From: Pithys albifrons albifrons
Lineage: Eukaryota > Chordata > Aves > Passeriformes > Thamnophilidae
Direction: 5' to 3'
Length of the DNA stretch: 64,000 nt
Assembly (NCBI RefSeq): GCF_047495875.1
Contig: NC_092497.1
Span: 69,516,511-69,580,510 of the forward strand
In this document: positions 25,601 through 36,616 of the stretch, piece by piece
How the letters are laid out: the number at the start of each line of letters is the position of its first letter
How positions within the stretch are numbered: the stretch's first letter is position 1
Translations under genes and position numbers: made by a program
Notes under the pieces: generated by a model
The model's database searches: none
Told to the model about the DNA's origin: nothing
What the model saw: the letters and a program-made list of their open reading frames with translations, nothing else

Positions 25601-27300
25601 TGACTGAGTTTTTCCTACACAATTAAGAATTGTTCTTGACTTTCCAAAAACTAGTTCTATTACAGGATGCCTGGACAGTGTTTTTCCTAACTCTTTTCTT
25701 TCTGTCCAATTCAATTAATGGTAACACAAACTCAGTTTTGTGTTCACTACTATCACCTGCAATACAACTCCTCATGTGACATCCACATGACCACAGAATG
25801 AGTCATGCAGGCAGAAGGTAAATTCCAAGAAATGAGGTTTTAGGCTAACCAGAAATGATAACGTGAAGCATAAAATGTTTTGATGGACTTATTTAAATGC
25901 AAACTTTAAAAAAAGTAAACAAATTTGCATCAATTGTACCAAAACATACTTAGAAAATTGTGTTTCATAAATAAACCTAACATAAGCGGTACTCAATTTC
26001 TCACTCTACGAAGCATGACAGTCAGCTCTGCTGACACCCTGCTCCTTGCACCTTCATGGGTGTTGCACTGATAAATAACTAAAAACTATGTCTCACTTTA
26101 GTCCTTCCTGGACGTGGCTTTGGAAGAAAAGACTTCTGCAACCTGACTTGCAGAACTTAATTTTCCCAAATCCCTAAACAAGTCAAGAATGACACTGATC
26201 AGTAATTTATTGTACTGCTCACTGTGAAACAAACTTTAAAGACTCCATGCAAACTCAACAATACTATGCTCTATCATACATACTTCTAGAGTGGAAAAAA
26301 AGACCACTTTCTAAAAAGGCTGTACACTAAGCAAGTCAGACAGAAAAAGGAACAGAGAGTAGAAACACAAGAGATATACCTGATAGCCAAGGCAAGGCCT
26401 TATCAGTCAACAGCCTCCATTAATTTATGGATCCAGCTGCAGTTTTAGACTAGTGACTTTCCAGACATCTTAAGAATTCCTCCCAGAAATTACTGATACA
26501 AAACTAAAAATACACTTCAACAGGAAAAAACGAAAAGTGGATTTGAACTAATCAACAAAATTGCTTTCAACTAGATTTTAAAGAAGTCATGTTATATTAA
26601 CAAATGTCAGAATTGAATTAACATTATGTCTTTTGCAGCTCCTCCATTTAACAAAACTGGTATCTGAATAACCAGAAATAATAAGCAAGATCATATTTTT
26701 GCCCTGACAAAACCCCATGACCACATACATGCAATGGATGGTTGTTAGTAAAGCCCTTGGCACCACAGTTTGGTGGCGTGGACAGGTTGGTTAAGGTCGG
26801 CAACACATCCCCACCCAGTTATTATTCCTTGATAGGATCTACCAAAGCACACCTGTAAACATTTGCTGCATTCACAAAAAATGTTACACAGGCTTGAACA
26901 CAGACGTGGCTTAATATTCATGCAGACACACCGTATTCCCGTGATCACAACTCCATGAAAACTATGTTTGCCTGCTGCTGACCAAAGAGTTACTTGTAGA
27001 CAGGTAATATATTATTTAAGCACATCACTGTTTGTATCATCAGCCTGAGAGGAACGAAGACCTACAATTTCATTTTACTGAATTATTAGAGCTGGCAAAT
27101 GAAAGTGTGAAACCCAGCAAAGGCAAGGTCATTGCATTTCCTTGTTGCCGTGCTGCTGGAGCGTACGGCCAGCCAATGCCACACGCCGCTCCTATAACCA
27201 GATCGGCAGCAGCAAACACCCTGCTCATCATTTGTGGCACCACCAGCACTCTGGGAGCTGCCTGAAAGCGAAACACCGTTTCCTTAATTCACAGCTGGGG
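22618..27300. other. ZDHHC21 5' intron with one CR1 fragment
   Basis: This lies between the acceptor of the first coding exon and the CpG-rich promoter island, so it should be 5' UTR intron of ZDHHC21. Apart from the CR1 fragment at about 24300-25330 I see no coding potential. Additional short non-coding exons cannot be excluded. Confidence 0.65.
24300..25330 (+). mobile_element. CR1 LINE internal fragment (ORF1 region), plus strand
   Basis: From about 24780 the plus strand reads VEGENLRRSRQILQMKEWL, then CQRLGL, FYEDQELRGKG and later PRGW. This is the well-known end of CR1 ORF1 (the consensus runs like GGENLRRSRRILQVNDWL). Downstream, AAAGCCAAGGTCCACCGGGA and a tract resembling GGCTTCTACAGGTACATCAG match CR1 inter-ORF/ORF2 sequence. 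Stops and frame changes are frequent. It differs from the other copies here in representing the 5' half of the element rather than the 3' end, and it lacks the 3' tail. Both edges are approximate. Confidence 0.75.
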
Positions 27301-27990
27301 AGATACTCCAGTCTGCCAAGGGCTTCTCTCCCCAGCTCTGCACACACCCACCCGCACGCCTGAGCCGAGATGCAGGGATGGCGGCGCAGGGCACGCGAGC
27401 AGGAAGCCCAGCCCCAGTCGCCCGCCTCCGCACGCAGGCACCCCGGGGGCCGCCCCGCTCTCCGTGCCCCTAGCACGGTCCCCCCTGCCCAGGGCCGCCC
27501 CTCCGGCCGGGCCGCCCCCGCCCCCCGCCCCGGGCACCGGCCCGAACCAACCGTGCCCTTCCGCCGCTCCACCCGCGCAGGCGCGCTCGCACCGCCTGGC
27601 GGGGCGGGTCCCGCTCCCGGCAGGAACGGGGACGGGGACGGGGACGGGGACGGGGACGGGGACAGGGCGGGCGGCGCTGCGCGGCGCGCACCGGCTGCCC
27701 TGCACGGCGGGGAATTCGAGGGCGCGGTCACGGCGAGGTTCCGCACCTCGTCTCCTGCGCGGGTGAAAACAGCCGCGCTTGCAGGTTCGGTGTCCCCTGC
27801 CCGGTGGGAAACCCGTGTGCCCGGTCTGCCTCTGGCCCACCAGCCGCTTTACCCAGGGCTGGAGATCGCTGTCACAGGCCCATTCCCGGCACAGATTTTG
27901 GCCGTCATGAGCCCTTCTGTCTTCTCCGTCTCTGCAGCGTCCCTTAGCAATCCCTGACAGAGCACTAGTGCCGCGGACACGGCCTCTGCA
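27140..27990 (-). promoter_or_regulatory. ZDHHC21: CpG island, probable ZDHHC21 promoter and first exon
   Basis: GC content and CpG density rise sharply here (dense CGCC, GCGG and GGCGGG strings), unlike anywhere else in the window. Several GGGCGG/CCGCCC Sp1-type boxes are present, for example near 27600-27670. It lies upstream of the first coding exon of ZDHHC21 and no other gene start is near, so it is inferred to be that gene's TATA-less promoter. The exact transcription start and the 5' UTR exon are not resolved. One candidate donor on the minus strand is TAG|GTAAGG at 28118/28117, just outside the island. Long open frames on both strands (27228-27957) are by-products of the GC content. 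Confidence 0.7.
27628..27663. repeat. (GGGGAC)6 hexanucleotide repeat
   Basis: Six perfect consecutive copies of GGGGAC occupy 36 nt inside the CpG island and are followed by AGGGCGGGCGG. Each unit carries a run of four guanines, so the plus strand could in principle fold as a G-quadruplex. On the ZDHHC21-sense strand it reads GTCCCC. Confidence 0.95.
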
Positions 27991-30169
27991 TTGGTCTCCG
28001 GGCTGCTGAGAGCATCTGGCTCCCTGACAGCTGCACCAGCGAGTCTTCGTAGTATGGAGCTGTGCGAACCTAATAATCTTATACTAGCTTTGTTAAAAGA
28101 TACTTGTTTTACCTTACCTACTGCGTAATGGTGGTTAAGTCAGCATAACAAAGGCTGCAGCTCATTCCAAGGAGGAGAACAGCCCCCCCACCCCCACCCT
28201 CCCCACCTTTAAGATAAGGACTTTTTGTTTCTTGGAATCTTAAAGCCATCCATGAAAAAGAAGGTGCCCCTGGACTACCAAAATAACACAGGTTCCCTGT
28301 TCTTTCAATATCTCTGAAAAAAACTCCTATTACCTGTTGTCATAGGTAACTGTAGCAAGACGAACTCCAGGAAACCTAAAGCAAGAATCAGATGGGCAGT
28401 GGCACCGTAGATTTATAGTTGTTTCTCAGCACAAGAGCTGTAGTGTTTTATGTAATGAGTGATAAAATCGTATTGTATCTGAGTGTATGAAAGGTATAGT
28501 AATCATTTGTAAAACACATTCAGTGTGCCCTGATTTGAATAGGACAATTCATGCCCATGAATTAGTATCTGTATTAATTCATATACTTTGCATCCTGGCC
28601 TTTCTTCCATCAGCACAGACCAGCTGCAACATTTTCAGGACATGTAAGTCTCCTGCTATGCTCTGTCCCTTGCTCACACAGGTTCCTTACAGAAGGTCAC
28701 AGAAGCCAATCGTTGTTTTAAAGAGGTAATTCAGACCCATGAGGGATTAGCTGTGGCTAAGAGCAACAGACAGCTTGTAATGGACAGAATTTCAGTGTTC
28801 CCAGCTGGTAATCATGCCTTGAGCACCCATTGCTGATGCACATATATGATCTTTTGGCTACCTAAAGGTATCCCCATCTGTCTGAGTGGCATAGTTCCCA
28901 CTGTAAATTAATGGGCTCTTGCCCTGGAGCATTTTTCCTTCATGATGATAGATGAAACGATGCACAGTAATACAGTAAACACCAATGCAGAAAACTCATC
29001 CTTATTACTAATCATATTCTTCCTAAAATTTAATCATAATAATTATTCTGAAAAGACAGAACCCAAAAAGTCAGTTTAGTGTTTAGGTGGTTTTCAAGCT
29101 TTTGACAAGATTTACAGGCCTTGCCATGATTTCAATGTTCACAGTCTTCCGTTATACAATTGTTAACTTTTCAACCTAAAGTCACTCTGAGCTGAAAATA
29201 GATATTAGTAGCAGAAACTGTACTAAAGGAGAAGGAAGCATGTTCCATCTAAACCAGAAGAGAGCACTTCCTCCAAACAACCTACAGATGTCCCTATGAG
29301 CAGGTAACACTGAAAATAGTAGAAATATTAATTGGACTATTAAAAACAAAAGGAAAGGAATAACTGGAAAAGTTGTTGTAATGAAAAACAGCCTCTGGCT
29401 CAATTCCATGACAAAATTCATATATGAATTTATGTCTATATGTAAAACACATACTAAGCTGTGAAAACTTTTAACTGATTTGAAGACTACATGTTGATGG
29501 GGAAAAAAACACACAGTCAAGCAGTTTGAAGAAAGCCATATACTTGGCAAGTAAAATGGAAATACAAGCAAAGAAGGATAGTACAATCAATGAAGGTTTC
29601 TTGTACAATGACAGAGAAACAGTCAGGAATGTCATCTGCTGTTTGAATACCAGGTATTTACATTTATGAAGTGGTACACTGATAATGGCCAGTCATTACA
29701 CCTGTCAGACCAGTTGTATTTTTCTCTTCTCTACTCATGGATGTGCAGATTAAACATGAGTTGTGGAACAAGGGCAGTGGTTTATTCTGGCTCAGTCATC
29801 AGCACAGCAGTCTCCATTTTTTAATGCTTCTTTTGAGGAAGCACAGTGCAGGAAAAAAAGCAAGGAGTTGTATGCTGGACTTCCCAATTGAAGAGGATCA
29901 GACTACAGATATTACCTGGCACTTTTGACAGAATATCAAATCCAGGCAGATAATGAGTCTTGGTGGTGAACTATCTGAGTGAAAAACATACCTGGGGGAA
30001 ATACTAACTTTGCATAATATGAACTTTACATAAAATCCAATAAGGATGTATTACACAAAGATTATTAAAAGTCTGCAAAATTATTCAGATTCTTCAGTGT
30101 TGAATATTGTACAATAGCATAGAATTCCTCTTGGAGTTTTTGATGTCTGTGTTGTATTGGTGCTGCTGT

Positions 30170-30840
30170 TTATAAATTACCACAGAAGCCACCAGCTGTC
30201 ACCATATGAATTTTATTGGCACTCTGGAAATATTAAATCAGCATGCTAAAATCAAGCCATGTGCAGTAACAGCTGATGCTCTGTTAAGGAGAGCACGTGC
30301 AAGAGAGAGGTGTGCACTCTGATGCCCATGATTCTCATGGCTTACAAGCCCCTTGCCTCTTGACACTGTTTTCCAGAATTCATTTTGAGCCCAGTTGGGC
30401 CCCTTAATCAATGTGCATTGTATGTTCACAGATATCTCCTGAGCTGAGACATCAGCCTTCTCCCAGTACTTAGCTGCCTGGGTCCTTCTAAATTGTGTGA
30501 TTTGTTACTACCACTTCTTTCTTGCAGCACCATGGTGTTGTTCACTTCCTTGTAAGCCTTGATGACATACACAGAAAACACTTGTTAACTCTGGAATGGT
30601 AGCAAAATTCTTCATGTCGTGGAGATTCATGTTGTGAAGACAGAACTCTGTGTCATTGACACAGCATGCTGAAACAAAACTTGTCCTGGCCCAGAAGTTT
30701 TGTCAGCTCCAGTGTGACATACTGAGGATAAGGTAGTAGATGTTAAAGGAAAATGTGTCTTTTTGCTTTTCAAGTTGAAGTACATTTTGGTGGTGCCATA
30801 GAGCCCAAGACACTGTAAACTGTAAGGATAATCTTGTTAT
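30170..30840 (-). pseudogene. Possible processed pseudogene of unknown origin
   Basis: On the minus strand several protein-like stretches occur in shifting frames: MAPPKMYFNLKSKKTHF, VFSVYVIKAYKEVNNTMVL, and AAKYWEKADVSAQEISVN leading into the open frame 30429-30238. An AATAAA follows at the end (near 30210). The pattern of frame changes and stops with a terminal polyadenylation signal suggests an old retrocopy. I do not recognise the parent gene, no poly(A) tail or flanking duplication is clear, and chance open frames remain possible. Confidence 0.2.
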
Positions 30841-32754
30841 CAATGTGAACAATTAACAATTTAACAACATTCTTGCAACAAGGCCAACTACAGAGTCTAA
30901 TCCATATTCTTTCTTACCTGAGCAGGGGAAGTGTGCACAGCTGCTAGGGAATGATTTCAGGGGAGCTGACGTTGGTTGCTATATACTAGATATTCAAAGA
31001 GTTAGGTTTAGCACAACAGCAAATGCAAAATCTTTGTAATTCACTATTAGTGTTTCCTCTTTCCTGGCAAAAAGCCTGATGGAGGACCTGAAGTAGCCCT
31101 AACTCCACACTTCTTCCCATGCACCAGTCCTGCACAGTACACACCTGTGAGTGCATCCTAGACATGATGTGATTATGCAGCTTATAGACTTGCATAGAGC
31201 TTCCACCTGAGTAGGGAATCTTGTTTTGCTATTGCAGCAAGGAGCTGGTACATTTAGAAGAAAACACTGCAGGAGATTTCACTATCTGTCAGGAAAAGCT
31301 AGTCAGCTGAGAGCCGTGGCCTTAGCTGTGAACATTTCAGAGGTGGTGAACAAAGTACTAAGCACAGGATGAAGTACTGAGTGCATTTTCAGAGACTTTT
31401 CCCCCGGGGTTGTGCAGCTGTGCAGAAGTCAGTAAGTTTGATGTAAGTGTGGTGTTTGATGTATTTTCATGCATTAAAGCTGGTTGCATTAAATCCACAT
31501 TTAAGGGAATAGCCTGTACTGAAGATTTATTTTGCTTAAGTAATAGGAAAAAAACCAACACTCCAATTATTTTCTAGGTAAAGCATACCCCTTTGGAAAA
31601 CAAACAATTGGTCAAATAAAAGTTCAGAAGTGTAGAAACTTTACTTGGAATTGATCTGAATTTTCAGAGAGCTCTGCAACTATGGCTTAGTCTTGTTCTG
31701 TAATACAGGTTTACACATGAAATTCTCTGAAATAGGTCACAATATCAGGACTAGAGTGTAAGCATAGTTACACTGTAAAAGTGGAAAAGCTTTCATTACA
31801 GAAAACATACAACCTCTGAGCAGACATAACTAAATTAAAGTCATGCAGGTTTGTTGCTATAATGGTGTTACTACTGGAAGCATCCATATAGTGATCATAT
31901 GGATCACACCCCATACCTTTCTGATGCACAGCATCCTGCTTGGAGAGGCCATTGCTGTGCTGAGAGAGCAAAATCCTGTTAGCCCCTGGGTACAATGTAT
32001 TCCTAATATGGAATTTTTAAAGGCTGAGAAGTCTGATCCAATTAACACATTGATTGATTTTGCAGAACACTATGCTAATTACATGCAACCAGTCGTTGCT
32101 GGGTTAATTAAACATGCATCCAAAAAACCTACAGCACTAATCTAATTAGCAATTACTACAGCTGTCATTACCTCTCTTCACCTCCTTTTAAGCTGTGCAA
32201 ATTCACACTAAGAATCTGGTCCTGCAAACACCTTATATGAATAGCTTTCTTTGACTGCAATAGTCCACCAGCACACAGAAGGAACTTTAAAAGTAGGCTG
32301 AATACTTTGCAGTCCACAATAGAGTTTCAGTTCTCACATCCTCATGTGCAAAACGCACAGTTTATCAGGCAGTGTTGTCAAAATTACAAGTCTGTAAGAT
32401 TTTTCTTTACAACTGACCTGTGAACTTACTGGGAGTGTATGCAGGTCCTACCTTCAAGTGATTCTCTGCAAGTATCAAACCTTGTAAAAAAACACGTACA
32501 AATCAAAAACGTGCTTGCATGTCAGAAAAAAAAAAAAGAAAATGCAGACAAGCATTCTTCAAACATTCTGATATATTCACACAGCTTTAAAATATGGATC
32601 TAACATTCTGAGTAAAACATCTCAGAATACCTGGCTTTTTCATATTAAAAAATAAATTTGACAATAAAGAGAAAAAAGTTGAGAACTTTAATGTTTCGCA
32701 TGTTTTTCTTTGGCTTGATTAAAAATGAGCACTAATAATCACACACAATACAGG

Positions 32755-33240
32755 GATCACAGAATCACAGAATAAGCCGAGTTGGAAGGCACCCACAAGA
32801 ATCTTTGAGTCCAATGCTTAGACCTGCACAGGACCATCCTCAAGAGTCACACCATGTGCCTGAGAGTATCATCCAAATACTTCTTGAACTATGTAATGTT
32901 TGGTGCTGTGACCACTTCCCTCAGGAACCTGTTCAATGCCCAGCCACCCTCTGGGTAAAGAACCATTTTTTAATGTCCAGCCCAAACCTCCCCTGCACAA
33001 CTTCAGGCCATTCCCTCAGATCATCTCACTGGTCAGCACAAAGAAGAGATCAGTGCCTGCCCCTCCTCTCTCCCTTGTAAGGAAGTTGTAACTGCAGTGA
33101 GGTCTCCCCTCACCCTCCTCTTCTCCAGGCTGAACAGACCAAATGTCCTCAGCTGCTCCTCATACGGCTTCCCCTCAAGGCCCTTCACCATCTTTGTTGC
33201 CCTCCTTTGGACTGTCTAATAGCTTTATATCTTTCTTATA
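32755..33240 (-). mobile_element. CR1 LINE 3' fragment
   Basis: The copy begins with the doubled terminal repeat ATCACAGAATCACAGAAT and continues with CR1 3' UTR sequence in reverse, such as CCACTTCCCTCAGGAACCTG and CTCTTCTCCAGGCTGAACAG. About 485 nt are kept. It belongs to the same subfamily, by eye, as the copies at 47168 and 48835. It lies between ZDHHC21 and CER1. Confidence 0.92.
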
Positions 33241-34908
33241 TTATGGTGATCAAAACTGCAGATCTTGACAGAGTTACTTGGAATGACATCATGTTTCTTG
33301 CCATAACTTATAAACAGCTACATGTAGGCTTCACATCAATCCTTCATGTAAAAGGATAAAGAGAAGACTTTTTTCAGTTTTAGTATGCATATTTTATTTT
33401 TTAAAAACATGTTTATTTATAATGAAGGGTGACTACATACAGTTTATTCACTGCAGGTGACCTGCAGAAGCAAACAGCTTCAGTTTCAGCATCAGAATAT
33501 CATTCAGATGCAATTTTTAGTAAATACTCAACATGGGCCTTACACTCCAAAGCCGTGCTGCATATATTTTTTAACAGAACATCAAGACACTTCTGATTCC
33601 ATTGCAGTTCAAATACAGAGAATCATTTAGTCAACCCTTGAATTGACCAGCTAAATCAATAGTGATTTCCAATACCCATCAAAAGAGCTGTGACACTTTA
33701 ACAACAGTGGCCCAGATCTGAGAGTTTGGCAATATCAGTGGAGCAGATTCCCAGAGGACTGAATTTAGAATTAGTCTGAACTCAGAATTAGGCTGAACTC
33801 CGGTTGCTGGAAGCTGATCTCTTCCTGGTGTGCCAGGTCAGCAAGAGAAATACAGGGAGAAGCAGCTGGAGAGAGCAGGAAAACCAGCAGCCACTGGTGC
33901 TGCATTGCCTAGCAGTAGACTCGGACCCTTCCTAGCAGAGTTCTCTCAGTTGTTCCTGTGAAGCTATGCAGGTATTGCCATGAAGATAGTCACTCTGCAG
34001 ATTTTCTGTCACAGAAATGCCTTTCCTGGTTTAGTTTAAATGTTGTGAACTTTACTTAAACTTTATCTTGGATTCACTTCAGTGTTAAAATTCATCAAAC
34101 TGGAAAATCTACATTGTCTTTCCACAGTGAATTTAAGTAATAGTAATAACAACAATAATACATTCATCTATGACTTGTTTTCTTTGAGAGTCTAGCAATT
34201 TTTATATTTTTTTCCTTGTACTGTGTAACATTTGCAGTTTAAAAAAATGTGCAGAGCAAATGCGGGCATGTAGGAAGATAGCAAGTAGTTTCTATGGCAA
34301 AACATCCTTTGCAACCACTACCTATTGGTGTAAATTCTGACATATATTATTTTTCAGTGGGAACTGAATTCCAGGTGGGAGCAATCAGAATGACATTTAC
34401 TAGTCACAGCTTTCTATATGTCTTATGTCCATTTATGTTTTACACTCTCCAGCCATTAATCTTGACGTAGCAGTAGACCTATTTGTGCAGGAAAGAGATA
34501 CAGTCTCAGCTTTGTTGCAAATACAGCTGTGTTGGCAGTCTGCTAGCAAAGGCAATGTAAACCAGTCAGTACATTTGGGTTTTGCACAGTTAAATCATGT
34601 TAGTTCTTCAGTCATTTTTTGCTAGCATCCTAGAAACAGTGATAGGAACGGTGGAAGAATTTTAAAAGTTTTCCCTTGTTAAAGCAAGACCTTTACTCGT
34701 AAACCCACTAATCTCATTTCCACTTCTTTAATAGCTGCAAGGAAACATCTGTTGCATTTTAGGTAAAGTTATTCTTGGAAAAGAGAAGTTCATGTAGAAA
34801 ACCTGTATTTTTAATATTGTTGTGTCCTAGAATGATGACAGCTTTACTTGTTTTGGTTTTTTTCGTTGGCAAATTCTGATGATCAAGTAAAGAGGTGTTT
34901 TGCACTAC

Positions 34909-35202
34909 TTAATTGTGCTCATGTACATTTGCATGCAAATTTGACAGTAGAGATCCCACTGCAGGATCTTTAATCTTCTGAGTCTCACATTTACACTCTT
35001 CTACAATCATGATTTCTTTCACAACTGGGACAGAACCAGCGCAGTTGAGATGCAGGCGCTTCATGGAGAACTTGCTGGGCAAGCAATGAGAACAAAAGTT
35101 ATAAAGGTGATCTTGTAGACCAGGAACATGAAAGGAACTACACTTTCCAAAACACAGATTATTCTGTACTGTCACCTTCTCACAGTTGTTATGAGTAACA
35201 CC
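34909..35202 (-). CDS. CER1: CER1 exon 2 (cystine knot) with stop codon
   Basis: The exon starts after TTTCTCTTTCAG and encodes GVTHNNCEKVTVQNNLCFGK and the rest of the cystine knot through EECKCETQK, then a 20-residue tail ending HEHN. Eight of the nine knot-region cysteines are encoded here. The spacing CFGKC, CSHC and CKC is as expected for the CAN/DAN group. Confidence 0.96.
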   Translation of the reverse strand, partial: GVTHNNCEKVTVQNNLCFGKCSSFHVPGLQDHLYNFCSHCLPSKFSMKRLHLNCAGSVPVVKEIMIVEECKCETQKIKDPAVGSLLSNLHANVHEHN

Positions 35203-36549
35203 CTGAAAGAGAAAGCAGTTTAAGGTTTCTGTTTCAGAAATGGCCCGTGGACTTTTCTAGAAGGCATGAACAACAAAAAAAAAAACAACCAATCAAACAA
35301 AAATAAACAAACTACCACTGCAGTTTTTTGTTTCTCAGAACAATGGTACAGGTTACTCCTTCACATCTACATTTACATATGTCTGTGTGAAATAAATTTA
35401 GTTGCGGATATGAATAGACATGATCCTTGACAGACTTTGATTACAGACATACTGAGGACAGATGGTGATGTGCAGGTAATACAGCACTTTTACCTATACT
35501 ATTTACTTGTTCTCCAACATTCTTAGCACGGAATTAGATGAAAGCATCAATCTTCTGCTTAATACAGCATAAAAGAATCCTTGCTTAATTTTAAGAAAAC
35601 AACAGTTTCTCCTGTTAATACTTGTCTTGGGACTCTGTATATATGCACATGTGACTGTGTGTATGTAGGCATGTACATACATATAAATATATGTATCATA
35701 ACTCAGAGATACAAACTGTTGAAATGTATATTCATTGAATGTATAATTACTCCCCACTTCCCTACTTGCTTAGACTGTGTCAGAACATCTTTTCATAAAA
35801 AGAGTAAATAGCTCTCTGAAAATCAAGTGTACAGCATTCCTGCAATTTAGCAGTTTGCCTTATCAGACTAAAGCTTTTTTGTCAGTGTTTTTCAGCCACT
35901 TATCACGTGTGAGTATTCTGAAGCCCTGTGACTGAGCCAGTGAAGTAACCCATGTATCTTTAGTTGCTGCCTTCAAAAAGCAGGGAAAAGGGCATGTTTG
36001 TTGATCTTGGACACATGTTCTTACCTGGTCAAAAGGCAGGGTTCTGCAGTTTTCTTGATGCATTTCATTGGTCTTGATTGGCAGGACAACCTCTTCAGAT
36101 GCTGAATTTTTCTTCAACATGAAATGGTCCCAAAATTTCTTGGCATCTTTTCTGTAGGGAGATTCAGACTCCCTCTTGCTGGAATAATGAGGTGGAGAGA
36201 TGTTTTCCACAGGAGAGATCTCTCTAGGTGCTGCCCAGGTTCTCAGGTCTTGGTCTGCATGGCGTTCTACATTGGGAAGGATAAATCTGGACATTTTTTT
36301 CTCTTCTTTCTTCTCGCTTTCAGATGCTGTCTGTGGAATTGCTACAAAAAAGCTTGGTACTCCGAGGTTTTCCCCAACATCTACTGGATTCTCGCCTATC
36401 AGCTCAGGAAAACTCTGGCTTTCCAGATTTTTGTCCAGATAGAAAAAGGGCTGAAACAGCTTTCTGCCTTTCCTTTGCTTTGAATTTCCCTGTAGCTCTG
36501 TGGCTCCAAGACATGAGAACACTAACAGCTGAAGGAGAAGCACTGACAT
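34909..36549 (-). CDS. CER1: CER1 (Cerberus), complete, two exons
   Basis: This gene encodes a secreted DAN-family cystine-knot antagonist that binds Nodal, BMP and, in frogs, Wnt ligands. In chick it acts in the anterior endoderm and left lateral plate. Exons are 36549-36025 (525 nt) and 35202-34909 (294 nt including the stop), joined in phase 0 to give 272 aa, close to the mammalian 267 aa. Residues 1 to about 17 form a signal peptide (MSVLLLQLLVFSCLGA). A basic QRKGRK patch at 25-30 could be a convertase site. N116 lies in an N-I-S glycosylation sequon. The cystine knot spans about 168-247 with cysteines at 168, 182, 192, 196, 212, 215, 229, 245 and 247. The open frame extends upstream to 36705, but that part lies beyond the TATA box, so the start at 36549 is preferred. 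It has A at -3. Confidence 0.97.
36025..36549 (-). CDS. CER1: CER1 exon 1
   Basis: This exon encodes the signal peptide, the poorly conserved propeptide-like region (residues about 20-165, rich in Lys, Glu and Ser) and the first knot cysteine in NCRTLPFDQ. It ends at CAG|GTAAGA. The RTLPF element just before the splice junction is typical of Cerberus proteins. Confidence 0.96.
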
Positions 36550-36610
36550 GATTGTGGAAAAGTGCAACCCTATAGACCTGCTGCTGTTGCTGTGAATGTA
36601 GTGTGCTAGC

Positions 36611-36616
36611 TTTATA
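36611..36616 (-). promoter_or_regulatory. CER1: CER1 TATA box
   Basis: The minus strand reads CATATAAAGC, giving TATAAA at 36616-36611, 62 nt upstream of the chosen ATG. This places the expected transcription start near 36585 and leaves a 5' UTR of about 35 nt. It supports the ATG at 36549 over the upstream in-frame one at 36705. Confidence 0.75.

Larger units (their letters stand above)
28120..34900. other. Intergenic region between ZDHHC21 and CER1
   Basis: No protein gene is recognised here. The region contains a C-rich run near 28183-28206, the possible degraded transcript copy at 30170-30840, an isolated 100-codon frame at 31843-32145 without family resemblance, and one CR1 copy at 32755-33240. 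Sequence next to CER1 (about 33300-34900) should include its 3' UTR and flanking DNA, but I could not place a definite polyadenylation site. Confidence 0.6.

Noticed and set aside
26740..26950. Block with GGCGTGGACAGG that briefly suggested an LTR
   Set aside because: No paired ends, primer-binding site or target duplication could be seen.
27228..27957. Several overlapping long open frames on both strands (up to 195 codons)
   Set aside because: They come from the CpG island: stop codons are rare in GC-rich DNA. Products are Pro/Arg/Gly-rich, overlap in all frames, and the GGGGAC repeat gives Gly-Asp or Gly-Thr strings. No family resemblance.
29182..29586. A 134-codon hydrophobic minus-strand frame
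   Set aside because: The composition (Phe/Leu/Ser-rich) is typical of AT-rich DNA read in reverse; no domain, no splice context and no homology recognised.
36124..36551. Plus-strand frames opposite CER1 exon 1
   Set aside because: They are antisense shadows of the CER1 coding sequence.
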